A stretch of 64,000 nt of DNA from Cyanidium caldarium (taxonomy: Eukaryota; Rhodophyta; Bangiophyceae; Cyanidiales; Cyanidiaceae), in NCBI GenBank assembly GCA_026184775.1, contig JANCYW010000003.1, positions 372,001 to 436,000 on the forward strand. The letters are read 5' to 3'. The notes beneath the pieces are model-generated. The model saw only the letters and a program-made list of their open reading frames with translations. It did no database searches and was not told the DNA's origin. The position numbers were made by a program, and so were the translations under genes. The number at the start of each line of letters is the position of its first letter. Position 1 is the stretch's first letter. Positions 1-9,776 of the stretch are shown here, one piece after another.

Positions 1-1996
1 GCAAAGAGTGAGACGCGCGCGACGCTTTGCGCTGCGGTGTACTTCCGAGTTCGCCTCCCGGTAGTACATCCTCCCGCAGCTGCAATCGATTGGTCTGGAC
101 GACTCCCGCCACCTCTCCCGCCTCGGGCGACAGTGGCCGCACCAGCACCTGCACGGCCGCATCCCACCAGGTGTTGCCCATCTTGCGGTTGAGGCGATGC
201 ACCGGCGCGGCGGCAAGTGCATCGGGCGTGACACTCGCATCGCCCACAATGGTCTCGCAAAATGCGACACGCGGCGCGCCCATGTGCAAGCCACGGATGC
301 CGTAATCGCCCTCGAGGCGCGCCCGGGCGATATCCAGATGCAGCTCACCCATGCCCCGCAGGACGAGTTCGCCGGTGCGTTCATCGATCCCGTGCGCCAA
401 ACTCGGGTCGTCCCGCACCAGCGTGTCTAGCGCCTGATTCAGAGCGGCCACGGCGGTGGCGCTGGTACCATCGTCCAGCTCCAGCGCCGCGCCAAACACT
501 GGCGACGGCGCCGACAAGCCCGGCAGCCACAAGTCGGTGCTCTTGGCTGCCGCCGCCACCGCCACGGTGTCGCCGGTGCGCGCGTGCTTCAAGCCGCTGA
601 CGGCGTAGATGCCGCCACAGGTGGCTTGCTCCACCGGGATCAAGTCATCCGCGTGCACCCGGAAGATCGCGTCGACGCGATCATCGATGCTGGCGAGCGC
701 GCCGGATGCATCCCGCGACAGGGCGCGCACGCGGGTGTTGGCGCTCAGCGGCTGCGTCTTCCCGCCGCAGAAGACGCGGATAAAAGCGAGTGGCCCGCGA
801 TGCACGTCGTGCTGCACTTTGAACACGTATGCGGTCAGCGGCTCCTGCGGCAGGGCGCGCCGGTGCCGGGGCACCGCGTCACGGTCCACCCCAGTGATAT
901 CGGGCCGCTCCAGCGGCGACGGAAGGTAGTCGACCACCGCATCCAACAGCGGCTGCACGCCCGCGTTGCGCAGCGCTGAGCCACAGAGCACCGGCACGAC
1001 GTGTCCAGCTTGAGTAGCGCGACGCAGGGCTCGATGCAGGCGTTCGGGGTCGATAGGCTGGCCTTCCAGGTACTCAGCGCACACGCCATCGTCGTGCTCG
1101 GCCACGGCCTCGATCAGCCGATCGCGCAGTCGCCGAGTCTCTGCGCGCCAATGCGCCGTATCGGGCGCAGCCGTTGCGGCCTCCAACTCGTGTCGTTCCA
1201 CGCGTTCGCCATGGGCGCCGCCAAAGCGCAGCAATGCACCGCCGTGCAGGACATCCAGCACGGCGTACTCGCCGGGTGCCATGGGCGCCCAGGTATTCAC
1301 CAACACCGGCGTGCAGCGCAGCAGCTCGCGCATGCTGGCTAGACAGTGGTCGATGTCGGCGCCCTCGCGGTCGCACTTGTTGATGAAAGCCACTGTCGGC
1401 AGGCGATACCGCGCTGCCTGCCGCCACACCGCCAGCGTCTGCGCTTGCACGCCCTCTACTGCATCCAAAATCATCACCGCCCCGTCCATGACGCGCAACG
1501 ACCGCTCCACCTCAAAGTTAAAGTCCACATGTCCGGGGGTGTCGATAAGGTTGATCACGGTCGGCTCCGCTGAACTATCGCCATGGCGCGCCCATTGGAG
1601 CGTCGTCGCCGCAGCGTTGATGGTGATGCCGCGCTCCCGCTCCTGCTTCAAGTAGTCCATGATAGTGTCGCCGCGATCCACGTCGCCCATACAACGCGAC
1701 AGCCCGGCGTAAAAGAGCGCACGCTCGGTGGTGGTGGTCTTGCCGGCATCGACGTGCGCCACGATGCCGATATTGCGTGTTCGTTCTAGTCGCTGCAGCG
1801 ACGCATCGGCCTGCGTGGCGCCTTGCGGTAGCGTCACCAGGCCGCGGAGCGTCGGCTGCGGATATGCATGGTCGACGGTCTGCCGCCGACCAACTGGGAG
1901 ACGTACCCCTCGCCGCCGCACCAAAGTTTGGGTCCGGGATTGTCTCACGGCCAAAGCCGCCAACCACTTCCACCACAAAACACTGTTCGCGTACAT
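1..1996 (-). CDS. mitochondrial ribosome-releasing EF-G2 (GFM2/MEF2), C-terminus off the left edge
   Basis: Translational GTPase that, with RRF, splits mitochondrial ribosomes after termination. The frame opens with an Arg-rich, acid-poor presequence (MYANSVLWWKW...) preceded by an in-frame stop, and continues open to the window edge, giving 665 residues of an expected 700-780. Visible motifs are the P-loop AHVDAGKT (residues 81-88), switch II DTPGHVDF, the NKCD guanine-specificity motif and the G5-like run PVLCGSALRNAGVQPLLDAV, followed by the domain II/III motif GMGELHLDI. The VWRQA and YLPSPLER segments match the EF-G2 branch better than EF-G1. Part of domains IV-V lies outside the window. 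It is divergent from the ferredoxin gene. Assignment to the EF-G family is certain; the EF-G2 branch is likely. Confidence 0.88.
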   Translation of the reverse strand, partial: MYANSVLWWKWLAALAVRQSRTQTLVRRRGVRLPVGRRQTVDHAYPQPTLRGLVTLPQGATQADASLQRLERTRNIGIVAHVDAGKTTTTERALFYAGLSRCMGDVDRGDTIMDYLKQERERGITINAAATTLQWARHGDSSAEPTVINLIDTPGHVDFNFEVERSLRVMDGAVMILDAVEGVQAQTLAVWRQAARYRLPTVAFINKCDREGADIDHCLASMRELLRCTPVLVNTWAPMAPGEYAVLDVLHGGALLRFGGAHGERVERHELEAATAAPDTAHWRAETRRLRDRLIEAVAEHDDGVCAEYLEGQPIDPERLHRALRRATQAGHVVPVLCGSALRNAGVQPLLDAVVDYLPSPLERPDITGVDRDAVPRHRRALPQEPLTAYVFKVQHDVHRGPLAFIRVFCGGKTQPLSANTRVRALSRDASGALASIDDRVDAIFRVHADDLIPVEQATCGGIYAVSGLKHARTGDTVAVAAAAKSTDLWLPGLSAPSPVFGAALELDDGTSATAVAALNQALDTLVRDDPSLAHGIDERTGELVLRGMGELHLDIARARLEGDYGIRGLHMGAPRVAFCETIVGDASVTPDALAAAPVHRLNRKMGNTWWDAAVQVLVRPLSPEAGEVAGVVQTNRLQLREDVLPGGELGSTPQRKASRASHSL

Positions 1997-2456
1997 TCAA
2001 TTTGCTCATCAAGCCTCCGCTCCTCGACGCACCGTCCCCGAACCGTCTCCTTGACGCCGCCGCCTTCCGCGATGACGGTCGGTCGCTCGCCCCGTTCGCG
2101 ACGTTGCGAGTGAACTCGGCTGCAGACGGGTCGGCATGTGGTCGGCTCGATTACGCTTGAGGTGGATTGAATTGGTGAAAAGCGGGAGGAAAGTGTACAG
2201 GCCAGTCAATGGGAGCGCGTGGAGGGAAAGTCGAAGGTCAGACGTGCTTCGAACAGGACGCAGGAGTGAGCCCGGCGGGTGTTCCGGGCGCAGGTTCCTC
2301 AGCAACCAGCTGACAGCCGACAGCTCGCGTTCCACGTCGCCAACCACAAACGCCAGAGTCGCAGTGGCGAGCACCAGGAAATCTTCGCCTCATTCGAGTC
2401 GGAAGTCGGGCCCGGCGCCGCGACACCTCTCGTCTCGCTCCATCGGCTTGTTGGCG
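1997..2456. promoter_or_regulatory. divergent upstream region between mtEF-G2 and ferredoxin
   Basis: About 460 bases separate the start chosen for EF-G2 (minus) and that chosen for ferredoxin (plus). An open frame continues upstream of the ferredoxin start to 2136, but it reads as low-complexity Ser/Arg sequence with no family resemblance, so I treat this as shared 5' sequence of two mitochondrial genes. No convincing TATA box was seen. Confidence 0.4.
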
Positions 2457-2999
2457 ATGCTTCGATGGGCAACCGCGCTCGGGCGACCCGCCGCGAATGA
2501 CTTCGTTCTGACTCACCTCGCTCGAGCGTCCTCTTCAACGTCGTCTGCTTCCGGTGGAGCAGCGGACGTGGCGGAGCGTCACGAGGAGCAGACGCGAGGC
2601 AGCGCTGCCGTGAGCGAGTCGACCGATACGGAGGCGGAACCGCAGGCCATCACAGTGTACTTTGTGGAGCGCGACGGGACGCGCCGGCCGGTGCAGGCGA
2701 AAATCGGCACCTCCATGTTAGAGGTGGCACACGATAATAGTATCGACCTGGAGGGCGCTTGTGAGGGATCGCTCGCCTGCTCGACGTGTCACGTGTACGT
2801 CAGCCAGCCGTACTACGGCCAGCTGCAAGAGCCCACTGACGACGAGAACGACATGCTGGACCTGGCGTTTGGGCTGAAGGAGAACTCGCGACTGGGCTGT
2901 CAGATTATCGCTCGCAAGGAGCTGGACGGGATGGAGATCACCCTGCCGCAGGCGACGCGGAACATGGCTGTAGACGGTTACGTGCCCAAACCGCACTGA
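2457..2999 (+). CDS. mitochondrial [2Fe-2S] ferredoxin (adrenodoxin/Yah1 type)
   Basis: Electron carrier for Fe-S cluster assembly (and heme/ubiquinone hydroxylation) in the mitochondrial matrix. From this start the product is 180 residues: an N-terminal Arg/Ser/Ala-rich presequence (MLRWATALGRPAANDF) followed by a full adrenodoxin-type domain. The cluster ligands are visible as CEGSLACSTC (C-x5-C-x2-C) plus a distal Cys in SRLGCQI. The acidic partner-binding loop TDDENDMLDLA and the C-terminal LPQATRNMAVDGYVP are typical of mitochondrial and alphaproteobacterial ferredoxins and unlike plastid ferredoxins. The frame is open upstream to 2136; I prefer the Met at 2457 because a presequence starts there. 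It is divergent from mtEF-G2. Confidence 0.93.
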   Translation: MLRWATALGRPAANDFVLTHLARASSSTSSASGGAADVAERHEEQTRGSAAVSESTDTEAEPQAITVYFVERDGTRRPVQAKIGTSMLEVAHDNSIDLEGACEGSLACSTCHVYVSQPYYGQLQEPTDDENDMLDLAFGLKENSRLGCQIIARKELDGMEITLPQATRNMAVDGYVPKPH

Positions 3000-3166
3000 G
3001 TGGGTCGATGGCCGCGGAGTCAGGGCACGGGGCGGCAGCTGCGGCAGGCGGCGATCGCTTACGTGTAACATACGATGGCTCGTTTAGACTACACGGGAGC
3101 GCTGCCGCTTGCCGGGCCACGCTCGCGTATTTCCCCGCGGCACCATCAAACCTCTGGCCACGCATC

Positions 3167-4759
3167 CTACTCGCGGTACTTCATCTCGTCCACCGTCCAG
3201 CCGACCGGATCAAAGCTGGTGGCGAACCGCTCCACCTTGTCGCGCAACTCCAGCAGCGCCGGATGCCGGGTGCCCTCCGCGCCGTCTGCCATGTGCAGGC
3301 GGAAGTCTTTCATTTTCGGTCCGACCTTGTCTTTGATTGCGGCGGTCACCCGCAGACCCTCGTCCAGGAGCTCGGCGATGCGCGCAAAGTCCTCGACGCC
3401 GCAGCCGCGCGAGGTCATGGCATGTGCGCCCATGCGGATTCCCGACGGATTCAGTGCGCTGGTGTCGCCTGGCACGGTGTTCTTGTTGAGCGAGATGGAC
3501 GCCAGCTCGAGCACGCGCTCCGCTCGCGCCCCATCCAGGCCGCGCGGACGCAAATCACACAGCAACAGGTGGTTGTCGGTGCCGCCGCTGGCCAGTTTGA
3601 GACCGCGCTCCATCAGACCTCGCACCAGCGCCTGCGCGTTCGCCAGCACACGCTCTTGATACACGCGAAACTCGGGCGTCTTGGCCAGTTTCAACGCCAC
3701 CGCCAGCGCCCCGATGGTGTGGTTGTGCGGGCCGCCTTGCAAGCCCGGAAACACCGCGTTGCGAATCGGCGCCTCGAGGTCGTAGTGAATAGGCTCACCG
3801 GTCTTGGGGTGCTTGCCCTTGACGCCCTTGCGGTAGAAGATGAGCGCGCCACGCGGGCCACGCAATGCCTTGTGGGTGGTGGTGGTCACCACATCCGCAT
3901 ACGGAAACGGTGACGGGATCACGCCGGCCGACACCAGCCCGCTGATATGCGCAATGTCGGCCAGCAGGTAGGCGTCGTGCTCGTCGGCGATGCGCCGCAT
4001 GCGCTCGAAATCCAGATGGCGCGAGTAGGCCGAAAAGCCGGCGATGAGCAGGCGCGGGCGGAACAGACGCGCATTCTCCTCCATCTTGTCGTAGTCGATC
4101 AGGCCGGTGGCCTCATTCAGGCGGTAGGGCATGCTCTCGAAGTAGATGCTCGTCGCGGATATGCGTTTCTTCCCGGTCATAAAGCCGTGGCTCAAGTGCC
4201 CGCCATGCGGAAGATCCAACGCCATGATGCGGTCGTGCGGACGTAACAGTGCGGTGTACACAGCCATGTTCGCCGGCGAGCCCGATAGTGCCTGCACGTC
4301 CACGCCCCACTGTTCGGGATCGAGCGAGAACGCCTCCAGCGCCCGTTGCGTGCACAACTGCTCCGAGCGGTCAATCCACTCGTTGCCGCCGTAGTAGCGC
4401 GCGCCGGGACGGCCCTCAGAATACTTGTTCGTCAGCGGACTGCCGATCGCCTGCAGCACTGCCCGCGAGGTGAAGTTCTCCGAGGGAATGAGCGCTACGC
4501 TCTTCCACTGGCGCTGCTTCTCTCGCTCGATAATGTCGAACATCTCCGGGTCTGCCTCCTGCAGCGGTGCGTTGAGCGCAGGGTCGATGGTCGACGGCGC
4601 CGCCTGTCCCTGCTTGACAGGCTCGGTCGACAACGCCGCCCAACGCCGATGCGGTAGACGCCCCGACGCCATGGCGCCCGCCCGTGTCCAGAAGTTGCCA
4701 CCGCTGAGACTCCCCGGCGCTCCCCGCCGCGCTACCGCCTTGAGCGTTTGGCTCCACAT
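3167..4759 (-). CDS. serine hydroxymethyltransferase, probably mitochondrial
   Basis: PLP enzyme interconverting serine/THF and glycine/methylene-THF. The 530-residue product from the Met at 4759 has a plausible mitochondrial presequence ([13 protein letters not shown], no acidic residues for about 50 positions) and then a complete eukaryotic-type [22 protein letters not shown], the PLP-binding [13 protein letters not shown] with Schiff-base Lys near residue 297, and [15 protein letters not shown]. The frame is open to 5065 but the extra 102 residues look like untranslated sequence. The domain is full length, with no missing segments. It ends 167 bases from the ferredoxin stop (tail to tail). 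Mitochondrial rather than plastid targeting is inference. Confidence 0.96.
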   Translation of the reverse strand: MWSQTLKAVARRGAPGSLSGGNFWTRAGAMASGRLPHRRWAALSTEPVKQGQAAPSTIDPALNAPLQEADPEMFDIIEREKQRQWKSVALIPSENFTSRAVLQAIGSPLTNKYSEGRPGARYYGGNEWIDRSEQLCTQRALEAFSLDPEQWGVDVQALSGSPANMAVYTALLRPHDRIMALDLPHGGHLSHGFMTGKKRISATSIYFESMPYRLNEATGLIDYDKMEENARLFRPRLLIAGFSAYSRHLDFERMRRIADEHDAYLLADIAHISGLVSAGVIPSPFPYADVVTTTTHKALRGPRGALIFYRKGVKGKHPKTGEPIHYDLEAPIRNAVFPGLQGGPHNHTIGALAVALKLAKTPEFRVYQERVLANAQALVRGLMERGLKLASGGTDNHLLLCDLRPRGLDGARAERVLELASISLNKNTVPGDTSALNPSGIRMGAHAMTSRGCGVEDFARIAELLDEGLRVTAAIKDKVGPKMKDFRLHMADGAEGTRHPALLELRDKVERFATSFDPVGWTVDEMKYRE

Positions 4760-5164
4760 GAAGAAAAGATGAAGTGAACACCTGAATTCAATCTGCCAGA
4801 CGGCGGTTGCGCGCGACGCTGCACTTCCGACACGCCCGACTGCGCGAATGCCGCATGCTGGGCGAGCGCAAAAGTCAGTGCGATGACCGCATGCGGAACT
4901 CGTCGAGGGGAGCGGACGAGAGGCAAGTGCAACGAAGGACATTTGGCAAAGACGTCTTTTCTCAGCGCGTATCCATGTGGGGGCATTCGCAGGCGATGCG
5001 GAGGGTGCGAGTGTCAGAGCAGCCTTAAAGGTGTTGCGAGTTAGCCGGGCCCCACGGACAGGCACGAGCTTGTGCCCTCGCTCTCTATGTCATCAGGGCG
5101 GCCACCTGGTGCGCCTAGAGGAGCGACTCGCGGCAGCAGGTATCCGAACCTATGCGTTCCTCAC
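4760..5164. other. intergenic, no gene seen
   Basis: About 400 bases upstream of SHMT and downstream of the HNH gene. It should hold the SHMT promoter. Frames crossing it are extensions of neighbours or low-complexity sequence; no RNA gene was recognised. Confidence 0.4.
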
Positions 5165-5893
5165 TCAAGATTGGAGAGGCAGGAACAGCCAGCTGGGAGG
5201 CATGGGAACGGGAGGCGGTGGACGGGCCGTGGTCGGCGCTGCGGGCACCGGCTGCAGGGCGGACCGCAGGGTGACGCACGACGGCAGCGGTGTTTCAGAG
5301 CCGCCGCTGCGGCGCCGCTCTCCACTGAGGGCCACTCCGAGCGATGCACCAGACTGCCGCCCGCTGACATACCCCATCTCTGCGGAGACCTTCTCGAACA
5401 AACTGTAAACGCGACATTGCAAGCCCGGCCGCTTCACGTCGCCGTACACTGCCATCTCCAGCACGTCCATGTCGACGGTGGATGAGGTGTCTTCACAGGC
5501 AAACTGCCGCACTTGCTCTGTGGCGATATTGACGCCTTGCAGTGCGTTCGACTTGAGACGGTTGATGCGCGTCTGGAGTATGCTGCAATTCTCCAGAGAC
5601 GTCTCACCTCCCAGCGAGTAGGGTACGCGGTGATCGTATTCGTAACAAAAACATCCCAGGCAGCCGTGCAATGGCCGCAGCACTGGGTTGCTGAACGCGT
5701 CCAGTCGCCAGCGCTCCGGGTCGCGCCCCGGCACTTGCGGTGCGGCCGCCCACGCAGCTCGCCGCTGTGCCTCGCTGAAGGTGCGTCGTCCGTGGCGCTT
5801 TCGCGCTTTCCGCTGTCGTGATGAAGGCGATGAGCTGTTTGATAGATCTTCACTGTCCTCTTCGGCCTCCATTTCCGTCCAAAACGACGTCAA
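5165..5893 (-). CDS. HNH nuclease-domain protein
   Basis: A 242-residue protein with an acidic then basic N-terminus (EAEEDSEDL; RQRKARKRHGRR) and a central HNH fold: CLGCFCYEYDHRVPYSLGG, then ETSLENCSILQTRINRLKSN, i.e. the DH...N...N layout with the catalytic His in YDHRVP. Compact HNH proteins of this kind occur in algae and plants as uncharacterised proteins, and their substrate is unknown. The C-terminal about 90 residues are Pro/Ser/Arg-rich and probably disordered. No intron, integrase or terminal repeat surrounds it, so it looks like a resident gene and not a homing element. Function beyond a likely DNA nuclease fold is not assignable. Confidence 0.75.
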   Translation of the reverse strand: MTSFWTEMEAEEDSEDLSNSSSPSSRQRKARKRHGRRTFSEAQRRAAWAAAPQVPGRDPERWRLDAFSNPVLRPLHGCLGCFCYEYDHRVPYSLGGETSLENCSILQTRINRLKSNALQGVNIATEQVRQFACEDTSSTVDMDVLEMAVYGDVKRPGLQCRVYSLFEKVSAEMGYVSGRQSGASLGVALSGERRRSGGSETPLPSCVTLRSALQPVPAAPTTARPPPPVPMPPSWLFLPLQS

Positions 5894-6152
5894 ACGTCAG
5901 ATCTGCCACGAAAGGGGAGGACGTTTGTCGCAGCGGGCCGTCTCCGAGAGAGAGAACAAGGGCTCGGTGAGTGCATTGCTGCAGCACACAGCAGAGATAG
6001 CGACAATGAGGAGGGTCGGGAGGCACCGCCGATAAGCGATGAGGTGTTACACGGGTCGGCTGGCACGTGAACGCCAGGAATTTTCGAAGAGCGTGCTCGG
6101 TCGAGGCATTGCCAAGTGGCCCCATGACGTCACTGGCAACGTTCAGAGCAGC

Positions 6153-6866
6153 CTAGTCCATCAGATTCTGGTACCGCCAGACCTTGTAGATAAGCCACAG
6201 AGCCGCCACCAACGCCACTGTCCAGCCGATGCTCTCGATAATGCACATGGCGAACCAGAACGACTTGGAGTTGGCGGTGGCGTTGCTACCGAGCCAGGAC
6301 AAGCGCGTCCACCCGTTGAACGAGAACGGGAAGCCGACGATGCTGATGATGAGCGACAGGCCCGCCACGGTACCGGTGAAGCCGTAAAATGCGGCATAAT
6401 AGGCCGAGTCGTCATCGGCACAGGCGCGAAAGAGGGAGTAATAGCCGCCGGCCAGCAGCAGAAAGCCCAGGAATATATCGAGCAGCGACAGCGCCCAAAA
6501 CAGCCAGGCGTACTGAGTAGCGCCCATGGCCGCTAGGACCGTCCACACCACGAAATTGATGAACAGCAGGGTCATCGCGTAGTACATGAGCACCCGGTAT
6601 CGGATGGGATTGGCACGCACCAACGGTACCAGCTCTGAGAGCTTGATGTGCACCATGTGCAGCAGGGGCGGCCAATTGGCCTCGTTCCACGCCACCGGCT
6701 CACCGCTGACGGCGTTGGTGTTGCGTTGGCTGCGCAGGTTGGCTGACGGTTCCGGCGCCCGATCTTGGGAAGGCGACTCGCGCTCGTTCAGCCCCAGCTC
6801 TTTCTCCCATCGGGAGGTGTGCTGTTCAAACGCCGACTGGCCGCTCTTAGAAGTGACCCAGTTCAT
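6153..6866 (-). CDS. secretory carrier-associated membrane protein (SCAMP)
   Basis: A 237-residue four-span protein of post-Golgi and endocytic recycling membranes. The N-terminus contains a charged segment (RWEKELGLNERE) like the SCAMP N-terminal coiled coil. It is followed by ANWPPLLHMVHIKLSELVP, matching the SCAMP signature NWPPx(6-8)H before the first span, and four hydrophobic segments (MTLLFINFVVWTVL; LFWALSLLDIFLGFLLLAGG; GTVAGLSLIISIVGFPF; FAMCIIESIGWTVALVAALW). No NPF repeats are visible. The Met at 6866 is chosen; the frame extends 13 residues further to 6905. Divergence from animal and plant SCAMPs is high, so the assignment rests mainly on the NWPP segment and topology. Confidence 0.7.
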   Translation of the reverse strand: MNWVTSKSGQSAFEQHTSRWEKELGLNERESPSQDRAPEPSANLRSQRNTNAVSGEPVAWNEANWPPLLHMVHIKLSELVPLVRANPIRYRVLMYYAMTLLFINFVVWTVLAAMGATQYAWLFWALSLLDIFLGFLLLAGGYYSLFRACADDDSAYYAAFYGFTGTVAGLSLIISIVGFPFSFNGWTRLSWLGSNATANSKSFWFAMCIIESIGWTVALVAALWLIYKVWRYQNLMD

Positions 6867-7749
6867 GGTGAATGCGGCAGAGTGCCGACGGAAGGGAGGT
6901 AACACTGCCGCGCGGCTCGCGATGAGGCGGTGGACGAGTACTTTGCGCGCTGAACTGGTAAAGGTTTGGCGGTGAGCGCGTCAACCTTTGTGCGGCGCCC
7001 GACAAAACCGGCAAACGCGCTATGGCGGTGTGGCCAATGCGCAATTCGCACGCGCAGGCTCGTGGCGTTGGCGAACCAGAAGCATCTAGTTGCTCCTATC
7101 CTTGCGTACAGAAGTGCGTCCTCCTTGATTTCGTTCCAACTACAGCATTTGACTAGCATACACACATTGCGGCCCTTGTACCCCGATTTGTAAACCCGGT
7201 ATTCTCTGCTTCTTTCCCTTGCCAACCGTCCTCAAGGGAAATCCCTTAATTGCCACGTTCGTGCAGCGGCACCGTTGGCGCGAGCGCTTCGCCCACCTTT
7301 CAAACTGAAGATTTGCAGGCACTCGCTGCGCCCACTCATTTTGGGGGCGCGCAGTGGATCGGTTAGGCACAGGTGAGCGGTTGCCAAGAGGCATTTAGCC
7401 CCCACGCTCATTTCTGCGTCTCGTCGTCATGTTGGCTCGCATCTCGCGCTGAGGGGCGGCGGCGGTTACGGCTGCGCGCGCCGCGGGCGTTTCGGTGTCC
7501 GCCGGGTTCCCGTGCGGCTCACAAGGTGGGGAGAGTGGCGGCAGGTGTCCTCCGAGGTGGACATTAGCGCTGAGGGTCGAGAATAGGTCGAGCAGAGCAG
7601 GTGGTGGCGGTGACGGCAGCTGGTGAGCGGGTGGGCAAGCCGCCCAGAGGGAACCGTCCTGGACGGCTCAACCGGCGGGTGTCCAAGTTTACCTTTCTGT
7701 CTGAAATTGTCCCATCTCGCCCGCAAACCGTGCCACATCGAAAGCGTTC
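6867..7749. other. long gene-free gap between SCAMP and EPL1
   Basis: About 880 bases with no supportable coding frame, the longest gap in the window. It must contain the promoters of both divergent genes. The middle (about 7080-7260) is visibly less GC-rich than its surroundings and includes a small perfect hairpin, AAGGG-AAAT-CCCTT at 7234-7247. No tRNA box A/B pair was found. An unrecognised non-coding RNA or a long 5' leader is possible. Confidence 0.4.
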
Positions 7750-9645
7750 ATGTCGCGCAGGGCGTTGTTCCGGCCTCGCGCCATCGACATCGCTCGCCCG
7801 CTAAGCATTATACGCACTGACGACGATGTCAAGGTCGGCACGGAGATTGTGTCGGCGCAGCGCGCCCTGCCCGAAGTGGGCACCGGCGTGGAGGACAGTG
7901 AACTGACCGAGCGGCACTTGCAGGATGCGCTGCTGGCATCGATGAATGCGCATCTGCGGCGAGTCGATGCGGATGACATGGCTGGATGTGCGTCCACACC
8001 AGTGGCGGACATTGCACCGGCGGGCAAGCGGCGCGCAATTCTCATACCCATACCGGTGATACGCGCAGTGGCCGACTACGAGCAGCGGGTGCAACAACTC
8101 CTGACCGATCGCTTCCACCTCACGGAGGAGTCGTATTTGACGAGCGAACAGGACGACCGCGCACTGCTGATGGCGGACGTAGATTACGAGGCCGATACAG
8201 AGGATGTGCAGTTTGCTGAAAAAGAGCTGCATCTCGATGTGGACACCCTGGAGCGCTGTTTGGATTGTTTGGAGAAGGAGCAGGGCGCGCGCAAGTCCCT
8301 CGCACCGTACGAAACCATGGTGCCGTTGCTCGCGAGCGGACCGCTCAATAGCGCCCCGGAATCGCTGCGGCGCCAGGTGTACGACTACTGGCGGCGGAAG
8401 CGAGAGGCGCATGACGGCGGCACGGCGTTATTGCGCTTCTTGCGCGACCCGCCAGATGCTAACAACCCCGATCCGGCGGTGGCGTTCCGGCCGCGGGACG
8501 AGGAGGAGCAGCGGCGCCGAGCGCGTTCCAACACCTTTGAAAACTACAAGAAGATGCGCACGCTGCGGCAGGACATGGAACGCGTGCGGACGATCACCGA
8601 GCAAGTGCTCAAGCGTGAGCGCGTCAAACACGATCTGTCACTGTACACTATCGCTGTGCAGCTCGCTCAGATGCAGCTGCTAGGGCCGACGGCGGTTTCG
8701 CTGCTGCGCCAGAGCCACGGCATCCGGTGGCGCAGTATATCGGGGGCAGATCTGCGGCGCGAGCTGTACGACCTCGGGGAGAAGGTTCGCAAGGGCTTGT
8801 TGACGGCGGGCGTCGCTGGCGCACGACGCCGTCCGTCCAAAGCGCTCGGTGAGGCAGCGTCGACAGCATCGGCCTCGACGGCGGCCGGCGCCTGGGGTCC
8901 CAACGACTCTCGTGTCGGCAAATCGCGCGGCACCAAGACCCGTGCGCCCTCCCTGACGGAGACGCTCTTCTTCGACGAGATGGGGTTCCGGGCGTTTCGG
9001 CGATTGCGGTATTTCGCCAACGGGTTCTTTCAACAAGGCATCAGTCCGTACGATTGGCGCGTGTATCAGGCCGCGCGTAGCGTGCGCCGCGCGTTTATGA
9101 GCGCCACCCTGGAGCGGCTGCATCGCCATCAGCAAGAGCAGCGGGAGCAGCATGGGCGCCGCGCCGATGGGTGCGCACGAGTCGATGACGGTGCGGAGGG
9201 TGGACACAACCGCGACGCCAGCGTCATCGTCCAGCTGACGACGCCTATGGCGTTTGGCATCGTGTACGGTATCAGCGCGCGTTTGTCGGATCCGCCGTTT
9301 CCGCATACCTCCGCGAGCGCCGCACTGACTGGCGGGCTCGCCGCGCATCTGCCAACCAGGTGGTCGCCGCACGGGCTGGACAGCGAGCCCAGTGTGGTAT
9401 GCTTTCCTGACATGACGCCGCTGTGCGATCGAGCTCACGAACTGCAGCGCCGGCGTGATCCGCTGCTGATGCGCGGCCGCCTGGGACGCGGTGACCGCAT
9501 CGTCATGGATCGCGTGGTCATCAGCAAGTCGGACGGAGTCGGCGCGAGCCCCGCTTCGCCGGTTTCAGGACGAATAACGCGTAGCGCCGATTGGAACCTA
9601 CCACCGAACGGCTCTTGGCCGAAACGCCCGCGCCGAGAGTCATGA
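7750..9645 (+). CDS. Enhancer of Polycomb-like protein (EPL1/EPC), NuA4-type subunit
   Basis: A scaffold that couples the MYST acetyltransferase and ING subunits in the Piccolo NuA4 histone acetyltransferase core. The 631-residue product carries the EPcA region: PIPVIRAVADYEQ (about residues 98-110), VDYEADTEDVQF (acidic stretch), then VYDYWRRKREA followed by the basic NTFENYKKMRTLRQDMERVR and LKRERVKHDLSLY, which match conserved EPcA blocks in order. The C-terminal half is not conserved and contains a Ser/Thr/Ala-rich linker. It starts MSRRALFRPRAI, a typical EPL1 N-terminus. The gene is nuclear-acting chromatin machinery with no operon-like relation to its neighbours. Confidence 0.85.
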   Translation: MSRRALFRPRAIDIARPLSIIRTDDDVKVGTEIVSAQRALPEVGTGVEDSELTERHLQDALLASMNAHLRRVDADDMAGCASTPVADIAPAGKRRAILIPIPVIRAVADYEQRVQQLLTDRFHLTEESYLTSEQDDRALLMADVDYEADTEDVQFAEKELHLDVDTLERCLDCLEKEQGARKSLAPYETMVPLLASGPLNSAPESLRRQVYDYWRRKREAHDGGTALLRFLRDPPDANNPDPAVAFRPRDEEEQRRRARSNTFENYKKMRTLRQDMERVRTITEQVLKRERVKHDLSLYTIAVQLAQMQLLGPTAVSLLRQSHGIRWRSISGADLRRELYDLGEKVRKGLLTAGVAGARRRPSKALGEAASTASASTAAGAWGPNDSRVGKSRGTKTRAPSLTETLFFDEMGFRAFRRLRYFANGFFQQGISPYDWRVYQAARSVRRAFMSATLERLHRHQQEQREQHGRRADGCARVDDGAEGGHNRDASVIVQLTTPMAFGIVYGISARLSDPPFPHTSASAALTGGLAAHLPTRWSPHGLDSEPSVVCFPDMTPLCDRAHELQRRRDPLLMRGRLGRGDRIVMDRVVISKSDGVGASPASPVSGRITRSADWNLPPNGSWPKRPRRES

Positions 9646-9776
9646 CGGGATCAAGAGGCGTACGTCGAGTACGCAGGTATCGATGGCGCTGACAGACACT
9701 GCCGCTCCGCTAGCCCGCTCGCAGATCTATGGCACTTTCGACGTTCCTGGTCGGACCTATTCGCCAGTCCCCATGT

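Noticed and set aside
5165-5893. Homing endonuclease or mobile element for the HNH gene
   Set aside because: No intron, intein, transposase or terminal repeat is present around it. It looks like a free-standing gene.
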